From NCBI GenBank assembly GCA_023266215.1, contig JAHFRQ010000003.1, positions 103,793-167,792 on the forward strand: a DNA stretch of 64,000 nt. Direction: 5' to 3'. Source of the DNA: Gammaproteobacteria bacterium. Its GTDB lineage: Bacteria > Pseudomonadota > Gammaproteobacteria > Coxiellales > Coxiellaceae. The stretch's first letter is position 1, and each line of letters starts with the position of its first letter. The position numbers were made by a program, and so were the translations under genes. Shown piece by piece: positions 8,321 to 16,832 of the stretch. The notes beneath the pieces are model-generated. The model was not told the origin of the DNA. It searched no databases and saw only the letters and a program-made list of their open reading frames with translations.

Positions 8321-9349
8321 CTAATGCATATAAAAACTATTTTGAATAATAAGTTCTGCAATTTGAATGGCATTTAAAGCTGCACCCTTTCGAACATTGT
8401 CTGATACAACCCACATATTTAAGCCATTTTTATGGGAAATATCTTTTCGAATGCGTCCGATAAAAACACCGTCATGATTGGCAGCGTGAGTGACTGCGGT
8501 TGGATAATCTTCGTCATCTTCAATAACAATTACGCCAGGCGCTTTGGATAATATTTTTTTTATTTCAGCAAGACTGGGGGATTCTTCCATTTCCAAATGC
8601 ACTGCTTCAGAATGACCGTAAAAAACAGGGACGCGCACAGCAGTTGGATTCACTAAGATATTTTGATCATCTAATATTTTTTGTGTTTCCCAAACCAATT
8701 TCATTTCTTCGCGCGTGTAGCCATTATCTTCAAATTGATCAATGTGCGGCAAGACATTAAATGCAATGGGCTTTGGAAAAACACTCAGCTCAATATCTTG
8801 ACCGCTCAGCAATGCGATAGTTTCTTTTGCCAATGCGCCGATGGCTTCTTTTCCAGCGCCAGAAACAGATTGATAAGTTGCAATATTAATTCGCTTGATA
8901 CCAAACTGATCATAAATAGGTTTAATAGCGGTGACTAATTGAATAGTTGAGCAATTAGGATTAGCAATAATATTTTTTTCACGAAAGTTTTTTAAAGCCT
9001 GCGGATTGACTTCAGGTACTACCAAAGGAATTGTTGGGTCATATCGAAAAGCGGAGCTGTTATCAATCACTGTGCACCCTGCTTCTGCTGCAATAGGCGC
9101 GTACTGCAAAGAAATAGTATTGCCAGCAGAAAAAAAAGCAAATTGCGCTTTTGAGAAATCAAAGTCAGCGACATCTTCTACAGTAATCTCTTTATCTTTA
9201 AATAACACGGCTTCGCCCGCTGAGCGTTCACTTGCCAACGCATATATTTCACCAATCGGAAAATCACGCTCTGCCAATAAATTTAAAAATGCCTCGCCCA
9301 CCAAACCAGTTGCGCCGACAATAGCGATATCGTAAGTTGTTCTCATCAT
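8321..9349 (-). CDS. asd: Aspartate-semialdehyde dehydrogenase
   Basis: The enzyme makes aspartate semialdehyde from aspartyl phosphate with NADPH, a step towards lysine, diaminopimelate, threonine and methionine. The 342-aa chain has the Rossmann motif VGATGLVGEAFL, the catalytic cysteine C133 in NPNCSTIQL, and HSEAVHLEME in the C-terminal domain. Two consecutive ATG codons (9349, 9346) are possible; CAGAGG lies upstream. lysC, the preceding enzyme of the pathway, lies 3 kb away on the same strand with csrA and the GH17 gene between. Confidence 0.95.
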   Translation of the reverse strand: MMRTTYDIAIVGATGLVGEAFLNLLAERDFPIGEIYALASERSAGEAVLFKDKEITVEDVADFDFSKAQFAFFSAGNTISLQYAPIAAEAGCTVIDNSSAFRYDPTIPLVVPEVNPQALKNFREKNIIANPNCSTIQLVTAIKPIYDQFGIKRINIATYQSVSGAGKEAIGALAKETIALLSGQDIELSVFPKPIAFNVLPHIDQFEDNGYTREEMKLVWETQKILDDQNILVNPTAVRVPVFYGHSEAVHLEMEESPSLAEIKKILSKAPGVIVIEDDEDYPTAVTHAANHDGVFIGRIRKDISHKNGLNMWVVSDNVRKGAALNAIQIAELIIQNSFYMH

Positions 9350-9410
9350 GAATAATGCCTCTGATATGATTCAAGTCAAGATGCGTGAGTTATTGCATCA
9401 TAAAAATTAA

Positions 9411-11858
9411 TTACGGGCAAACTGGAATGCCAAAAGACACATTATTGCCATCGTTGGAATTCCATGTGATAGCACTGCAATTTGCTGGATTATTGACAGA
9501 GGGTGTAAATGTTGATCCTGAATAAGTGGCGGCACAAGTAATGGTACCTGAACCGCCGCCAGAGCAATTGGTTTGAATTGTCAGTGTATCGCCATTATTA
9601 ACTTGAATTGTGCTTTGTGCTGGGCCTGAGAAATTAACGCTAATTTCTGCAGTAGAGGCCGTGCCGACCGCATTTACTCCAGGCCAAAGCGTAGTGCTCG
9701 AGGAGCCGAATGTAACAGGTAAAGAAATATTTTGTGGCGCTGTTATTGAGCTCCAATTAATTCCCGTGCAGCCAGGCGGAGATGAGATCGATGTCCATGT
9801 TCCGCCTCGATGTGCATTTACTCCTGTTGTGTTTACTGTAGCAACACTGCTAATGCAATTGATTGCGCTGGGATCTTGTTGCGCAGGGTTTTTATTTGTA
9901 ATGGTTACCTGATCTCCAACTTGCAATGTCAATGTTGGCCAGGGTGTTATGGCTTCCACCGCAGCAGACCCGCGATTATTAATGGTTGGAACGGACACGG
10001 TAAACTTTTGATCTCCCCGCTGCACTTGAATCCAAAACGGAGGCTGAACAGCTGCGCCGCTAAATGTAAATAAACTCTGCGCTGTGCTGCAGGCAGGTGT
10101 GCCACTATAATTTGTATTTGGCAATAATTTCGTTGATTTCGGATCTTTTGCACCAGATACATTGCACTCATCAGTAAAGACACCGTAATGATTTTCAGAA
10201 GTCATTTGCTGATTAGATAAATCCTTTGTTGGTGTATTAAATGCCATAAATGCTAGCAGCGGAATATTATACTGTTTTGCAAAAGCATACAGCGCAGGAT
10301 AATAAATTTCGGCATTCGCTAAACTACCGGTAGCATTATTTAATCCGTCATGAAACAGACCCTGCGTTGCCCATCCAGATTCTGAAATCATGATATTATG
10401 ACCTGGGTAAGCATTCTGAATTTGCGTTATATAATATGGCACAGAGTGCACACTAGGCCCGCCTTTTGCTTTTGTCATGCTCATTGCATCGCCTATTTTG
10501 ACCATCCACTGAAATGGATAGACATTAATAGCTAACGCACTGGCTGAGGGTAACGCACTGACAATAGATTGCAATGCGGTGCAAGTTTGTGTGTTTTGAG
10601 GTGCTGCACAAGCCATCCAGACATCCGCTTGTAATGAAATCGTGGTTGGAATAGTTAAATTATTTGTTTTTAAAATATTCTGAACTTTGGTAATGCTGCC
10701 TACGATATCGCTTGCATTACTTACAAATGGATCGGTGGACGTATAGAGGACTTCGTTACCTATAATAATCAGCGGCACGATCGCTTGAAAATTCTTGACG
10801 CCCACAATATTGATGACGTTTTGTAATTGGGTTAACGCTTGTGTTTCTACATCTTGATATGTTGTGTTGGTCAAACTAACGCAGTTGTCACCGTTGCTTG
10901 GATTGCTTTCGCACAAAGCAACTTGATACACGATATTCATATTTAATTTTTTAGCAGCTTTAATGGCTGCAATCCATGTTTTTGCAGGTTCGCCATACAT
11001 TCTGATGGTACTGAATCCAGCAGATTGAAGTTGCTGCATTTCAAAATAAACATTTGACTCATCTTCGTCGTTACGAGGATCGTCATTTGGAAAATGAGCA
11101 GGCGCATAATCTACACCAAGCCCTTTGAAAATGGACGTACCTTGTTGCGGACCCGCTGGAATAGGCGGCACAAAACCAGCTGGACAAGTCACAGCCGCAA
11201 ACGAGGATTCGTAGCTTAGTGAAAATGCGGTGCCACTCGCGCTACCGCAACCCGATGGTGACACAGTTCCGCTTAATGTGTTGTTCTGGATTGGTGCGGC
11301 ACATGAATAGCATTGCGAATTGGATTGATAATACGCGATAACAGATTCTGAATTACTGCAAGGAACTGATACAGCGGGACTGGTTGCAGAAGCAATAGAT
11401 TGGTTTGCATTAGTGGAACCGCAGTACATTTGAATCGGAAAATTAAGACCGGTAATTGAACCTGGCGCGACAGTTATATTAACTGATCCCCCGCCACCAG
11501 TAATAGCGGGGCCCGTAAAAGTAGAAGTGGGACTTAAATTCACTGTTGTCGCGTTGACTGCGACAGCACAGCCTGCGGGGATTGTTGCTTTAGTGCTGAG
11601 ATTTACAATACAAGAACCGCTTGAAACATTAAATCCCAAAAAATCTTGGCTGCATGGAACGGAAGTTGCTTGATCAGCAACAATGCTGGTCCCTTGTAAT
11701 TGTGTCAGCGTTGTTTGCGATGCGCCGCAAAAAACCTGCGAAACAGGAAGAGATTGCCCAGAAGCACCGGATGGCGTGACTGACACATTCGCATAAATTC
11801 CGCCAGAGAATAACAAAAAAATTGTTGAAATGCAGATCAAATTAAATTTTTTCATCAT
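9411..11858 (-). CDS. Secreted GH17-like (1,3-beta-glucanase-type) protein with Cys-rich flanking repeats
   Basis: This 815-aa protein starts with a signal peptide (LICISTIFLLFSGGIYA). Residues about 25-235 form two related Cys-containing repeats, each with a VPCS motif. Residues about 245-600 look like a GH17 barrel: GLGVDYAPAHFPND opens it, IIIGNEVLY gives the expected acid/base E369, and ISESGWAT the nucleophile E493. Two beta-rich repeats with paired cysteines follow (about 630-815). GAGGAG precedes the ATG chosen here; a second ATG is adjacent. The likely substrate is a fungal, algal or host 1,3-beta-glucan. Family assignment is from motifs only. Confidence 0.72.
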   Translation of the reverse strand: MMKKFNLICISTIFLLFSGGIYANVSVTPSGASGQSLPVSQVFCGASQTTLTQLQGTSIVADQATSVPCSQDFLGFNVSSGSCIVNLSTKATIPAGCAVAVNATTVNLSPTSTFTGPAITGGGGSVNITVAPGSITGLNFPIQMYCGSTNANQSIASATSPAVSVPCSNSESVIAYYQSNSQCYSCAAPIQNNTLSGTVSPSGCGSASGTAFSLSYESSFAAVTCPAGFVPPIPAGPQQGTSIFKGLGVDYAPAHFPNDDPRNDEDESNVYFEMQQLQSAGFSTIRMYGEPAKTWIAAIKAAKKLNMNIVYQVALCESNPSNGDNCVSLTNTTYQDVETQALTQLQNVINIVGVKNFQAIVPLIIIGNEVLYTSTDPFVSNASDIVGSITKVQNILKTNNLTIPTTISLQADVWMACAAPQNTQTCTALQSIVSALPSASALAINVYPFQWMVKIGDAMSMTKAKGGPSVHSVPYYITQIQNAYPGHNIMISESGWATQGLFHDGLNNATGSLANAEIYYPALYAFAKQYNIPLLAFMAFNTPTKDLSNQQMTSENHYGVFTDECNVSGAKDPKSTKLLPNTNYSGTPACSTAQSLFTFSGAAVQPPFWIQVQRGDQKFTVSVPTINNRGSAAVEAITPWPTLTLQVGDQVTITNKNPAQQDPSAINCISSVATVNTTGVNAHRGGTWTSISSPPGCTGINWSSITAPQNISLPVTFGSSSTTLWPGVNAVGTASTAEISVNFSGPAQSTIQVNNGDTLTIQTNCSGGGSGTITCAATYSGSTFTPSVNNPANCSAITWNSNDGNNVSFGIPVCP

Positions 11859-11881
11859 TCCAACTCCTCGAATTATATTAA

Positions 11882-12166
11882 CTAATCTGCCATCCACTTA
11901 TTCAAAACTTCAATAATTTTTTCAGCTTGGTCTTTGCTGGAAATAACGAATTTGGATCTCAAAACATATTCGCCGTTGCGTTTTTGATAGCGTCGAATGG
12001 AATATTTATCAGGGCCGTAGACTTCTTTTCTGCGATCCCAATCTTGCTGGCGAAACATGATGGTTGACCATGCGCCTTTGGTTAAGATTACTTTATCTAA
12101 TTCTTTGACTGTTTCAACACCTTCGTCTGTGTAAGAAACCGTTAATTCATCGACTGTTGAAACCAT
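11882..12166 (-). CDS. Conserved small protein of unknown function upstream of the GH17 gene
   Basis: This 94-aa soluble protein begins MVSTVDELTVSYTDEG. It contains WSTIMFRQQDWDRRKEVYGP and a basic patch (YSIRRYQKRNGEY), and ends in a helix (AEKIIEVLNKWMAD). I believe similar proteins are widespread in gammaproteobacteria but know no function. The ATG at 12166 was chosen because GGAAGG lies upstream; a longer frame would add an implausible FLFFF stretch. It sits 78 bases downstream of csrA on the same strand and could share its transcript. Confidence 0.75.
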   Translation of the reverse strand: MVSTVDELTVSYTDEGVETVKELDKVILTKGAWSTIMFRQQDWDRRKEVYGPDKYSIRRYQKRNGEYVLRSKFVISSKDQAEKIIEVLNKWMAD

Positions 12167-12244
12167 AACTGCCTTCCCTTTGAAAAAAAATAAAAATAAT
12201 ATCCAGCACACTATAAAAGATTTGGTGAAAAAAGCAATGCAAAA

Positions 12245-12433
12245 TCACTCTGGATCCCGCGAGTCTTCTTTTTCGTGCTGAATGCGTTCGTAAATTTCTT
12301 CGCGGTGCACCGAGACATCCTTTGGAGCTTCAATGCCAATACGTACTTGATAGCCTTTTACACCAAGCACGGTAATTTTGACATCATCACCAATGATGAT
12401 CGACTCAGAGACGCGTCGTGTCAGTATTAACAT
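12245..12433 (-). CDS. csrA: Carbon storage regulator CsrA
   Basis: This 62-aa RNA-binding dimer controls translation by binding GGA motifs near start sites. The N-terminus [17 protein letters not shown] and the C-terminal [10 protein letters not shown], with the RNA-contact arginine, match CsrA closely. AAAGGAGAGGG precedes the ATG. It lies downstream of lysC, as in Legionella, where CsrA controls the switch between replicative and transmissive phases. Such organisms usually carry several csrA paralogues, so this need not be the only one. Confidence 0.96.
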   Translation of the reverse strand: MLILTRRVSESIIIGDDVKITVLGVKGYQVRIGIEAPKDVSVHREEIYERIQHEKEDSRDPE

Positions 12434-12542
12434 TGCCCTCTCCTTTTTTCCCTTGTAGACACAATAGACACAAGGTAAGTGTAGTATAAATCCAAGGGAT
12501 TACAGAAATGTTTTAACTGATTGAAATATAATGATTTATTGT

Positions 12543-13754
12543 TTATCCCAAATCAAATGCTTGATGCAATAGCCTTGCACCCGCTTCCATGTGCTTTTCG
12601 TCAATCACCGTTGAAATTTTGGCTTCAGATGAAGTGATCAGATAAATTTGAATGCCTTCTGAATTGAGCGTTTGAAATATTTTAGATGAAAACCCCGCGT
12701 GCGATTCCATTCCTAATCCAACCAATGACAATTTCGCTACGTTTTGATCGCAAACGACTTCGCGCGCAGAAATTACTTTTGAAATTTCATTGGTAAAGTT
12801 AAGCGCGGCAGGATAATCATCTAAATGCACAGTGAAACTAAAATCAATTGTTTCATCTTGTGCTGAAAAATTCTGCATCGTCATATCCACATCAAAATTA
12901 ACAGATTGCATCGCGGTTAAAATATGATTTACTGTTTGTGTTTTTTTAGGAATACCCAAAATAGATAATTTCGCTTGACGTTTGTCAAAAGCAACGCCAG
13001 AAACCCATGGCTTTTTCATGCCTTCTTGACCTGAAATTAAAGTACCTCTGCCTAATTTAAAGCTGGATAATACACGAATAGGCACCCTTTTTGATCTTGC
13101 GAATTCGACCGCTTGCCGTTGTAGTACTTTTGCACCCAAGCTGGCTAACGCTAGCATTTCTACATAAGTAATTTTTTCGAGCAGTCTTGCGTCTGAAACA
13201 ATCCGAGGATCAGACGTGTAAACACCTTCAACATCGGTATAGATTTCGCATTCATCCGCTTTTAAAGCCGCTGCAATGGCCACTGCGGTTAAATCAGAAC
13301 CGCCACGCGCCAACGTTGTCACTTCACCAATCTCGTTGACCCCTTGAAAGCCTGTCACAACCGGAATGACCCCCTTTTTTAACAAAGCTTTTAATTTATC
13401 GCCCGTAATTTCATGAATTTCTGCGCGTTGATGTGCGCCAATAGTTTTGATTTCCGCTTGCTGTCCCGTTAAAGAACAAGCTAAAAACCCTTGTTTTTGC
13501 AGCATTAATGCAAGCAATGCCGCAGAAACACACTCACCCGTTGAAACCAGCGCATCGTATTCGCGCGAATCAGGAATAGGGGTAATCTGCTGAGATAAGG
13601 CGATTAATCGATCTGTTTCGCCATTCATAGCAGAAACAACGACTACGATATCTTTTCCTGCGCTTTTTGCTTTGCCGATAATATCGGCAACGGCTTGTAT
13701 ACGCTCTATTGTGCCAACCGAAGTTCCACCGAATTTTTGAACAATCAAAGACAT
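12543..13754 (-). CDS. lysC: Aspartate kinase, monofunctional
   Basis: The enzyme phosphorylates aspartate, the first step to lysine, diaminopimelate, threonine and methionine. The 403-aa chain has the kinase motif VQKFGGTSVG at the N-terminus, FQGVNEIGEVTTLARGGSD around the active site, and two ACT domains in the C-terminal third, so allosteric feedback is expected. AAGGATT precedes the ATG. In relatives lysC directly follows alaS; here about 3 kb of accessory DNA separates them. Confidence 0.95.
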   Translation of the reverse strand: MSLIVQKFGGTSVGTIERIQAVADIIGKAKSAGKDIVVVVSAMNGETDRLIALSQQITPIPDSREYDALVSTGECVSAALLALMLQKQGFLACSLTGQQAEIKTIGAHQRAEIHEITGDKLKALLKKGVIPVVTGFQGVNEIGEVTTLARGGSDLTAVAIAAALKADECEIYTDVEGVYTSDPRIVSDARLLEKITYVEMLALASLGAKVLQRQAVEFARSKRVPIRVLSSFKLGRGTLISGQEGMKKPWVSGVAFDKRQAKLSILGIPKKTQTVNHILTAMQSVNFDVDMTMQNFSAQDETIDFSFTVHLDDYPAALNFTNEISKVISAREVVCDQNVAKLSLVGLGMESHAGFSSKIFQTLNSEGIQIYLITSSEAKISTVIDEKHMEAGARLLHQAFDLG

Positions 13755-13858
13755 GGCTCAATCCTTATGGGCTAATACAAATGAAAACAACGTGATTATG
13801 CATGATAACAAACTTTGATGCAGCATAGATCGCAAACCGATTGAAAAATAAACCAATT

Positions 13859-13916
13859 TTTAATTTGCATTTAATTTGCATATTTTTTGGACAGATTTAG
13901 ATCTGTCTCCTATACT
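13859..13916 (+). promoter_or_regulatory. Promoter region with direct repeat and dyad upstream of the first hairpin-membrane protein gene
   Basis: TGGACA (13888-13893) and TATACT (13911-13916) are 17 bases apart. Between them lies a dyad, GACAGAT-TTAG-ATCTGTC (13890-13907), placed as an operator would be. Immediately upstream the 11-bp sequence TTTAATTTGCA occurs twice in tandem (13859-13880). The paralogous gene at 16085 has a similar TTGGACA-N17-TATAAT promoter but lacks both the dyad and the direct repeat. Confidence 0.6.
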
Positions 13917-13971
13917 TTTCGACTAAATCATCGCTTTTTTTTGAAAAAATGACGGAAGTGGAGATAGCACA

Positions 13972-14649
13972 ATGAGAATAGATTATCGCAATAGTATGGA
14001 TGAGATTATCAAAAGTGTTGAAGATGCTATGTACGATTATTTTGAGAATTTTGTGGAGCATTGCGCTTGCCAACTTGAGACACTATTGAAAATAGCAAGT
14101 GAGCTTGATCAATTTCAAAAAGAGAGTCAGTTTTTTAATCTAAAAATGTATCAACGCGAAATCAAATCAGGTATTGCGTCTTATCAGAAACTAAAAAGCG
14201 CATTTCAAAGAAGGGATCCCTTAATGCGTAATACTGACATCATTGATCAGTTAATTTCTCGCGATAAAATCATGTTGGCCACTGCTTTTTTTAGAGCTGA
14301 TTTTGATGTTGATAAGTTAAAAATCAATGTTCGCAATTTTAAAAATCGCGCTAAATTATTTTTATTGGGTGTTGCTGAAATATTGGCTGGAGCAACTGGC
14401 ATGGTTGCCAGCGCACTTTTTTTAATGATCAGCGCGCCAACCATCGCAGGTGTTTTTGTTGGCGGGCTTGGAATGGTAGCTTCTGTTTCTGTAGCAGCAA
14501 AAGGTGCTTTCAATATAAAAAATGCCTTGTCTAAAACCAGTGATGCAGAAAAAAAGAAGGAAGCTGAAGTCATTGAAAATGAGCGCAGCCGCATCGAATC
14601 ACTTAGAAAGCAACCCTTTAGCTTCACGGACAGCAAGTTATCGCGCTAA
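13972..14649 (+). CDS. Unknown protein with C-terminal membrane hairpin (paralogue of 16085-16828)
   Basis: I do not recognise a family for this 225-aa protein. Residues 1-120 are mostly helical. Residues about 128-180 form two hydrophobic segments (LFLLGVAEILAGATGMVASA and a Gly/Ala-rich second one), followed by a charged tail. It shares NxRxFKNRAKLFLxG and HCAxQLxTLLKI with the protein two genes downstream, so the two are paralogues. GGAAGTGGAG precedes the ATG. The soluble domain plus membrane hairpin is seen in many Dot/Icm-type effectors, but that role is only a possibility. Confidence 0.7.
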   Translation: MRIDYRNSMDEIIKSVEDAMYDYFENFVEHCACQLETLLKIASELDQFQKESQFFNLKMYQREIKSGIASYQKLKSAFQRRDPLMRNTDIIDQLISRDKIMLATAFFRADFDVDKLKINVRNFKNRAKLFLLGVAEILAGATGMVASALFLMISAPTIAGVFVGGLGMVASVSVAAKGAFNIKNALSKTSDAEKKKEAEVIENERSRIESLRKQPFSFTDSKLSR

Positions 14650-14686
14650 GTTATTATTATTGTCATTGTTGTTATTGTTGTTATTG
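14650..14686 (+). repeat. TTA/TTG trinucleotide repeat tract
   Basis: Directly after the stop codon of the previous gene lies an imperfect tract of TTA and TTG triplets (TTATTATTATTG..., then GTTGTTATTGTTGTTATTG). Its last TTG forms part of the -35 hexamer of the promoter for the MFS gene, so length changes would alter the DNA next to that promoter. Confidence 0.6.
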
Positions 14687-14712
14687 ACAAAATAATCAAT
14701 GCCCATTATCTT
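14684..14712 (+). promoter_or_regulatory. Sigma-70-type promoter of the MFS gene
   Basis: TTGACA (14684-14689), a 17-base spacer and TATCTT (14707-14712) precede the MFS start codon by about 30 bases. Confidence 0.6.
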
Positions 14713-14741
14713 CATCTGCCGTTTGTCTTGTAGAGAATTTG

Positions 14742-15932
14742 ATGAGCAATATAAAAAGCAGTGCAATCTATCTCACGGTCGCGCTATTTCTGATTTTCGA
14801 AATGGCAGTACAAGTGTCGCCGAGCGTGATGACATCGCATCTGATGAAAGATTTGGACATCAGCGCATTTAGCTTGGGTTTGATGTCTAGTGTTTATTTT
14901 TATACTTATACCGCAATGCAAATCCCTTCTGGATTATTGTTTGATCGCTTTAAACCCAAAAATATCATTGCAAGCGCTATTGTCATTTGCTCGCTGGGTG
15001 CCATGCTGTTTGGCACGGCGCATAGCTTTTACTTTGCGTGCTTATTTAGATTATTAATGGGACTGGGTTCTGCATTTGCCTTTGTTTCAGTATTAGTAGT
15101 TGCGTCTGATTTATTTCATCAAAAATATTTTGCGCTGATCGCGGGGATCACCCAAATGTTAGCAGCGCTTGGCGCCATGTCAGGACAACTACCCGTCAGC
15201 ATGTTAGTGGATCATTTGGGTTGGCGTCTAACCATGATTTCACTGGGCATATTTGGGCTGATTTTAGCGGTAATCGTATGGTTTTTATTAAATTACGAAA
15301 AAGTAATTATTAAAATGTGTCCCCAACATAAATCTGAGCATAAATCATGGTTAAGTAGCATCAAACATGATTTAAAAATTATTCTGCGCAATAAACAAAA
15401 TTGGTTTGTTGCAGGTTACGCTTGTTTGCTGTGGGCGCCTATGTCGGGCTTTGCCTCGTTGTGGGGTGTGCCGTTTTTAATTCATACGCATCACTTATCT
15501 GCGACACAAGCTGCTTTTGCTTCTTCTATGATGTGGTTGGGTTTGGCTATTGGAAGTCCTCTGCTCGGCTTTTTTAGCAATGCACTTAAAAATAAAATTA
15601 TACCGTTGTGGTTATCGGCTTTAATTGGCGCAGTCGCTTTTTTCTTTGTGATTGAAACACAGGCTTCGTTATTCATTATAACGGCTTGTTTATTTTTATC
15701 AGGCGCCGCTTGTTCGGGACAAGCTTTGAGCTTTGCGGTGGTTACGCAAAATAATATTCCATCTGTGAAATCAACCGCTATCGCTTTTAATAACATGGCC
15801 GTGGTGATTTCAGGCGCTCTATTTCAGCCTCTGTTAGGTTGGTTAATGCCACATCAAATGGCGATGCCAGTTATTTTTTCAGCCTATCTTACCGGGTTTT
15901 TGTTATCTGTGTTTTTAATCAGTCAAAAATAA
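14742..15932 (+). CDS. MFS transporter
   Basis: This 396-aa protein has about 12 transmembrane helices. The MFS loop 2-3 motif is recognisable as GLLFDRFKPKNI, and the second half repeats the fold. The N-terminal part (VQVSPSVMTSHLMKDLDISA) resembles MFS proteins common in Legionella and Coxiella, whose substrates include amino acids and nucleosides. The substrate is not predictable here. The ATG at 14742 follows TAGAGA; a TTG one codon earlier is less likely. It sits between two paralogous unknown genes in the cassette inserted between lysC and alaS. Confidence 0.85.
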   Translation: MSNIKSSAIYLTVALFLIFEMAVQVSPSVMTSHLMKDLDISAFSLGLMSSVYFYTYTAMQIPSGLLFDRFKPKNIIASAIVICSLGAMLFGTAHSFYFACLFRLLMGLGSAFAFVSVLVVASDLFHQKYFALIAGITQMLAALGAMSGQLPVSMLVDHLGWRLTMISLGIFGLILAVIVWFLLNYEKVIIKMCPQHKSEHKSWLSSIKHDLKIILRNKQNWFVAGYACLLWAPMSGFASLWGVPFLIHTHHLSATQAAFASSMMWLGLAIGSPLLGFFSNALKNKIIPLWLSALIGAVAFFFVIETQASLFIITACLFLSGAACSGQALSFAVVTQNNIPSVKSTAIAFNNMAVVISGALFQPLLGWLMPHQMAMPVIFSAYLTGFLLSVFLISQK

Positions 15933-16014
15933 TTATTACCTAATTCTGTAACGCCTTGTAAATTCAATGGTTTTTATATTTTCTCCGGCCCTTCTTCTCA
16001 GTTTTGTATATTAT

Positions 16015-16044
16015 TTGGACAATCCAATCTTAAAAATATATAAT
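16015..16044 (+). promoter_or_regulatory. Promoter of the second hairpin-membrane protein gene
   Basis: TTGGACA (16015-16021), 17 bases and TATAAT (16039-16044) form a near-consensus promoter with the same TTGGACA -35 as the paralogue at 13972. Confidence 0.6.
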
Positions 16045-16084
16045 TGTTCACTTATTAACCAATCCATCGGACGGAAGGTAATTT

Positions 16085-16828
16085 ATGTCAGACGAATTAG
16101 AGATACGGTTTGAGACGATAACCAAAGAACAAATAACGGCTTTTCATGATCACTGCGCACTGCAACTGCAAACACTGCTTAAGATTAAATTAGAGTTAGA
16201 AGTGTTGATGCAAAATAATCAAGTGTTGAATATCAGGGCTTACTATCAAGAAATAAAAACCACGATCGAACAATATAGCAAACTAAAAAATACTTTGAAT
16301 ACATTAAAGAATATTAGTTCCAAAACTAATAAAAATTCTGAAAAAATAAACGCAATAAAAGAGCTAATTTCATTAGACAAAAAATCGATCGAGAAAACTT
16401 TTTTCAAAGATCAGCATAAGGCAGAAAATTTGCTAGTGAATGCGCGAGAATTTAAAAATCGCGCAAAGCTTTTCTTGGTCGGAACTGTCAAGCTGCTGGC
16501 TGGCATTCTTGGGATAATCGGCGGGGGTTTATTTGCCACTGCAACATCTCCAACAGCGGTTGGATTTATTGGGGGTGTGAACGCAGTGATATTATCCGCT
16601 ATTCTGGGGGCAAGCGGCCTTTCCAATATTCAAGAAGCAATTTTTGAAACTGAAGATCAAAAGAAAAAAAGAGTAGCAGAAACTCAAGATGCCAGAAGGC
16701 AGATCAGTCGGTTAAACGAGCATACCAGCCTCTTTGCCACTTGCGCACGAAATTTAACCCTCACGCCAACTAACAAACCGATATTAAAACCCACTCCCGT
16801 TTCGGCTTTTACTATTAGAATGACGTGA
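16085..16828 (+). CDS. Unknown protein with membrane hairpin (paralogue of 13972-14649)
   Basis: I do not recognise a family for this 247-aa protein. It aligns colinearly with the 225-aa protein at 13972: HCALQLQTLLKIKLELE, then the stretch NAREFKNRAKLFLVG at about residues 119-133, then a Gly-rich hydrophobic hairpin (about 129-181). A charged helix and a Pro/Thr-rich tail close the protein. GGACGGAAGG precedes the ATG. Its stop lies 5 bases from the convergent alaS stop. A membrane-inserted, possibly secreted protein is plausible; no activity can be stated. Confidence 0.7.
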   Translation: MSDELEIRFETITKEQITAFHDHCALQLQTLLKIKLELEVLMQNNQVLNIRAYYQEIKTTIEQYSKLKNTLNTLKNISSKTNKNSEKINAIKELISLDKKSIEKTFFKDQHKAENLLVNAREFKNRAKLFLVGTVKLLAGILGIIGGGLFATATSPTAVGFIGGVNAVILSAILGASGLSNIQEAIFETEDQKKKRVAETQDARRQISRLNEHTSLFATCARNLTLTPTNKPILKPTPVSAFTIRMT

Positions 16829-16832
16829 CGAT

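Noticed and set aside
9350..9410. Terminator between the GH17 gene and asd
   Set aside because: GATGC-N10-GCATC is only a 5-bp stem with a 10-base loop and no T-run directly after it on the coding strand.
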